DNA of 7,351 bases from an uncultured bacterium (GTDB taxonomy: Bacteria; Spirochaetota; Spirochaetia; Sphaerochaetales; Sphaerochaetaceae): positions 1 to 7,351 of the forward strand of contig CAJMOS010000127.1 of assembly GCA_905215015.1 (NCBI GenBank), read 5' to 3'. A program made the position numbers and the translations under genes. Of the stretch, positions 6,109-7,351 are shown piece by piece; within the stretch, counting starts at the first letter, position 1; each line of letters opens with the position of its first letter. The notes under the pieces are model-generated. The model was not told the origin of the DNA. It saw only the letters and a list, made by a program, of their open reading frames with translations, and ran no database searches.

Positions 6109-6417
6109 TTACTGTTTAATCTCAACATCAACACCGGCAGGGAGCTCAAGCTTCATGAGGGCATCCATGACTTTTGATGTCGGATCCAAAATGTCGATCA
6201 ACCTCTTGTGGGTTCTCATCTCAAACTGTTCACGAGATTTCTTATTGACAAAAGGCGATCTCAGAACTGTGTATTTCTGGATACGAGTCGGAAGTGGAAC
6301 AGGACCGGAAACAGTAGCACCGGCCTTCACTACGGTGTCAACGATCGACTTGGCGCTCTTCTCGACGAGCTCGACATCAAAGCCTCTCAGTCTGACACGA
6401 ATTCTTTCTTTAGCCAT
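6109..6417 (-). CDS. rpsJ: 30S ribosomal protein uS10 / NusE (S10)
   Basis: uS10 is part of the 30S head and, as NusE, pairs with NusB in antitermination and links transcription to translation. The 102-residue product reads MAKERIRVRLRGFDVELVEKSAKSIV, then GPVPLPTR (38-45), VLRSPFVNKKSREQFEMRTHKRLIDILDPT (about 51-80) and ends ELPAGVDVEIKQ. All of this is standard, and the start and end closely recall treponemal uS10. It is the first gene of the S10 set. The ATG follows GGAGGA with a 10-nt A/T spacer and lies 74 nt after the tuf stop. A terminator-like hairpin ends immediately before this ribosome binding site, so expression may depend on read-through from tuf. Confidence 0.99.
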   Translation of the reverse strand: MAKERIRVRLRGFDVELVEKSAKSIVDTVVKAGATVSGPVPLPTRIQKYTVLRSPFVNKKSREQFEMRTHKRLIDILDPTSKVMDALMKLELPAGVDVEIKQ

Positions 6418-6427
6418 TTTTTAAAAA

Positions 6428-6433
6428 TCCTCC
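6428..6433 (-). promoter_or_regulatory. Ribosome binding site of rpsJ
   Basis: The minus strand reads TTTTTT-GGAGGA-TTTTTAAAAA-ATG. GGAGGA is a near-perfect Shine-Dalgarno set 10 nt before the ATG. The spacer between them, TTTTTAAAAA, is a perfect ten-base palindrome. The site begins directly after the U-tract of the upstream hairpin, so folding or termination there could affect rpsJ translation. Confidence 0.85.
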
Positions 6434-6476
6434 AAAAAACAGGTCTTGCCGGCGCTCATGTGAATGCCGGCAAGAC
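6434..6476 (-). terminator. Intrinsic terminator-like hairpin between tuf and rpsJ
   Basis: On the minus strand an 11-base arm GTCTTGCCGGC (6476..6466) is followed by a 12-base loop and the exact complement GCCGGCAAGAC (6453..6443), then CTG and six T residues (6439..6434). A perfect 11-bp GC-rich stem with a U-tract 3 nt behind it fits a Rho-independent terminator pointing away from tuf. The 12-nt loop and the 3-nt gap before only six U residues make it weaker than an ideal one. About 16 bases separate the U-tract from the rpsJ ATG, too few for a new promoter with its start site. Partial termination, attenuation or an mRNA 3'-end or processing element are therefore the likely roles. No U-tract follows the hairpin on the plus strand, so it is one-directional. 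Confidence 0.72.
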
Positions 6477-6491
6477 ATTCACTCACAAAAA

Positions 6492-7351
6492 TCAGTCGTC
6501 GATCTCAGTGACCTGGCCAGAAGCGACCGTCTTGCCACCCTCACGGATTGCGAAGCGGAGGCCCTTGTCCATAGCGATCTTGTGAATCAGCTCAACCTTG
6601 ATGGAGGTGTGGTCACCCGGCTTCACCATCTGGACACCATCCGGCAGAATGACCGTACCAGTGATATCAGTGGTGCGGAAATAGAACTGCGGGCGATAGC
6701 CAGTGAAGAACGGAGAGTGTCTTCCACCCTCATCGGTGGTCAGGACGTACAGAGCGCCAATGAACTTGCTGTGCGGGGTGATCGAACCCGGCTTGGCGAT
6801 GACCTGGCCGCGAACGACATCCTTCTTGTCGACACCGCGGAGCAGGCAGCCGACGTTGTCACCGGCCTCACCAACATCCAGGGTCTTGTTGAACATCTCG
6901 ACGCCAGTGACAACCGACGCCTTGGTGTCCTTGATACCGACGATCTCGACCGGATCGTTGACCTTGACGACACCGCGCTCGATACGACCGGTAACAACGG
7001 TTCCACGACCAGAAATCGTGAAGATGTCCTCGATCGGCATCAGGAACGGCTTGTCGACGTCACGCTTCGGAAGCGGGATGTAGGTGTCCATGGTCTCGAG
7101 CAGCTCGCCAATGCACTTGGTCTTCTCGGGATCATCGGGATGGTTCATAGCCTCGAATGCGGAACCGCGAACGAACGGAGTGTGCTCCCCATCGTAGCCA
7201 TTCTTGGTCAGCAGGTCGCGGACATCCTCCTCGACAAGGTCAATCAGCTCGGGGTCATCGACCTGGTCGCACTTGTTGATGAAGACGATCATGCAGGGAA
7301 CGCCAACCTGGTGGGCCAGCAGGATGTGCTCTTTGGTCTGGGCCATCGGGC
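6492..7351 (-). CDS. tuf: Elongation factor Tu (EF-Tu), C-terminal part; 5' end beyond window
   Basis: EF-Tu carries aminoacyl-tRNA to the ribosomal A-site and hydrolyses GTP on codon recognition. The gene runs off the right edge, and the visible part begins at about E. coli residue 111 (PMAQTKEHILL). The P-loop, switch regions and catalytic His84 lie outside. Visible are the G4 motif NKCD, the G5 motif RGSAF, domain 2 (DKPFLMPIEDIFTISGRGTVVTGRIERG) and domain 3 (GGRHSPFFTGYRPQFYFRTTDITGTV ... AIREGGKTVASGQVTEIDD). The frame stays open to the edge, so the Met at 7346 is internal and is not a start. His replaces the usual Arg at the position of E. coli Arg123. The stop (6494..6492) lies 74 nt before rpsJ. 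tuf next to rpsJ is the order known from Treponema and Borrelia. Confidence 0.98.
   Translation of the reverse strand, partial: PMAQTKEHILLAHQVGVPCMIVFINKCDQVDDPELIDLVEEDVRDLLTKNGYDGEHTPFVRGSAFEAMNHPDDPEKTKCIGELLETMDTYIPLPKRDVDKPFLMPIEDIFTISGRGTVVTGRIERGVVKVNDPVEIVGIKDTKASVVTGVEMFNKTLDVGEAGDNVGCLLRGVDKKDVVRGQVIAKPGSITPHSKFIGALYVLTTDEGGRHSPFFTGYRPQFYFRTTDITGTVILPDGVQMVKPGDHTSIKVELIHKIAMDKGLRFAIREGGKTVASGQVTEIDD

Noticed and set aside
7344..7346. An ATG near the right edge as the start of tuf
   Set aside because: The frame stays open to the edge with a Pro codon before this Met, matching the conserved GPM segment inside EF-Tu at about residue 110. The gene is cut by the window, not short.

Overview
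The window is a stretch of housekeeping ribosomal DNA. All real genes lie on the minus strand, so transcription runs from high to low coordinates. In that order it holds the last three quarters or so of tuf (EF-Tu), a 74-nt spacer with a terminator-like hairpin, then rpsJ-rplC-rplD-rplW-rplB-rpsS-rplV-rpsC-rplP-rpmC-rpsQ (the complete S10 set), followed without a break by rplN-rplX-rplE-rpsN (the start of the spc set). rpsN is cut by the left edge of the window and tuf by the right edge. Apart from the tuf-rpsJ spacer, junctions are 0 to 19 nt or overlap by 1 to 4 nt, so this looks like one continuous, translationally coupled transcription unit.

The organism is most likely a spirochaete (Spirochaetota), perhaps near the Treponema/Sphaerochaeta branch. 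tuf directly upstream of rpsJ is the arrangement known from Treponema and Borrelia. Several proteins recall treponemal versions from memory: uS10 beginning MAKERIRVRLRGFDVELV and ending GVDVEIKQ, uL4 with YYAINNELANRRVGTACTK, uL22 with GPRLKRVW, uS19 with IIPDMVGITISVYNG, and a short zinc-type uS14 start. Base composition is about half GC or slightly above by eye. The assignment is inference and is firm only to about phylum level.

The gene products work together in the ribosome. uL2, uL3, uL4, uL14, uL16, uL22, uL23, uL24, uL29 and uL5 build the 50S core, exit tunnel and central protuberance. uS3, uS10, uS14, uS17 and uS19 belong to the 30S, mostly its head. EF-Tu brings aminoacyl-tRNA to the ribosome.

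I found no mobile element, CRISPR array, defence system, RNA gene or undescribed system. The points worth a second look are the hairpin plus U-tract between tuf and rpsJ, an in-frame stop that breaks rpsN next to the window edge, a Lys/Ala-rich N-terminal extension on uL5, two start-codon corrections (rplB, rpmC) and a few unusual residues at usually conserved positions.
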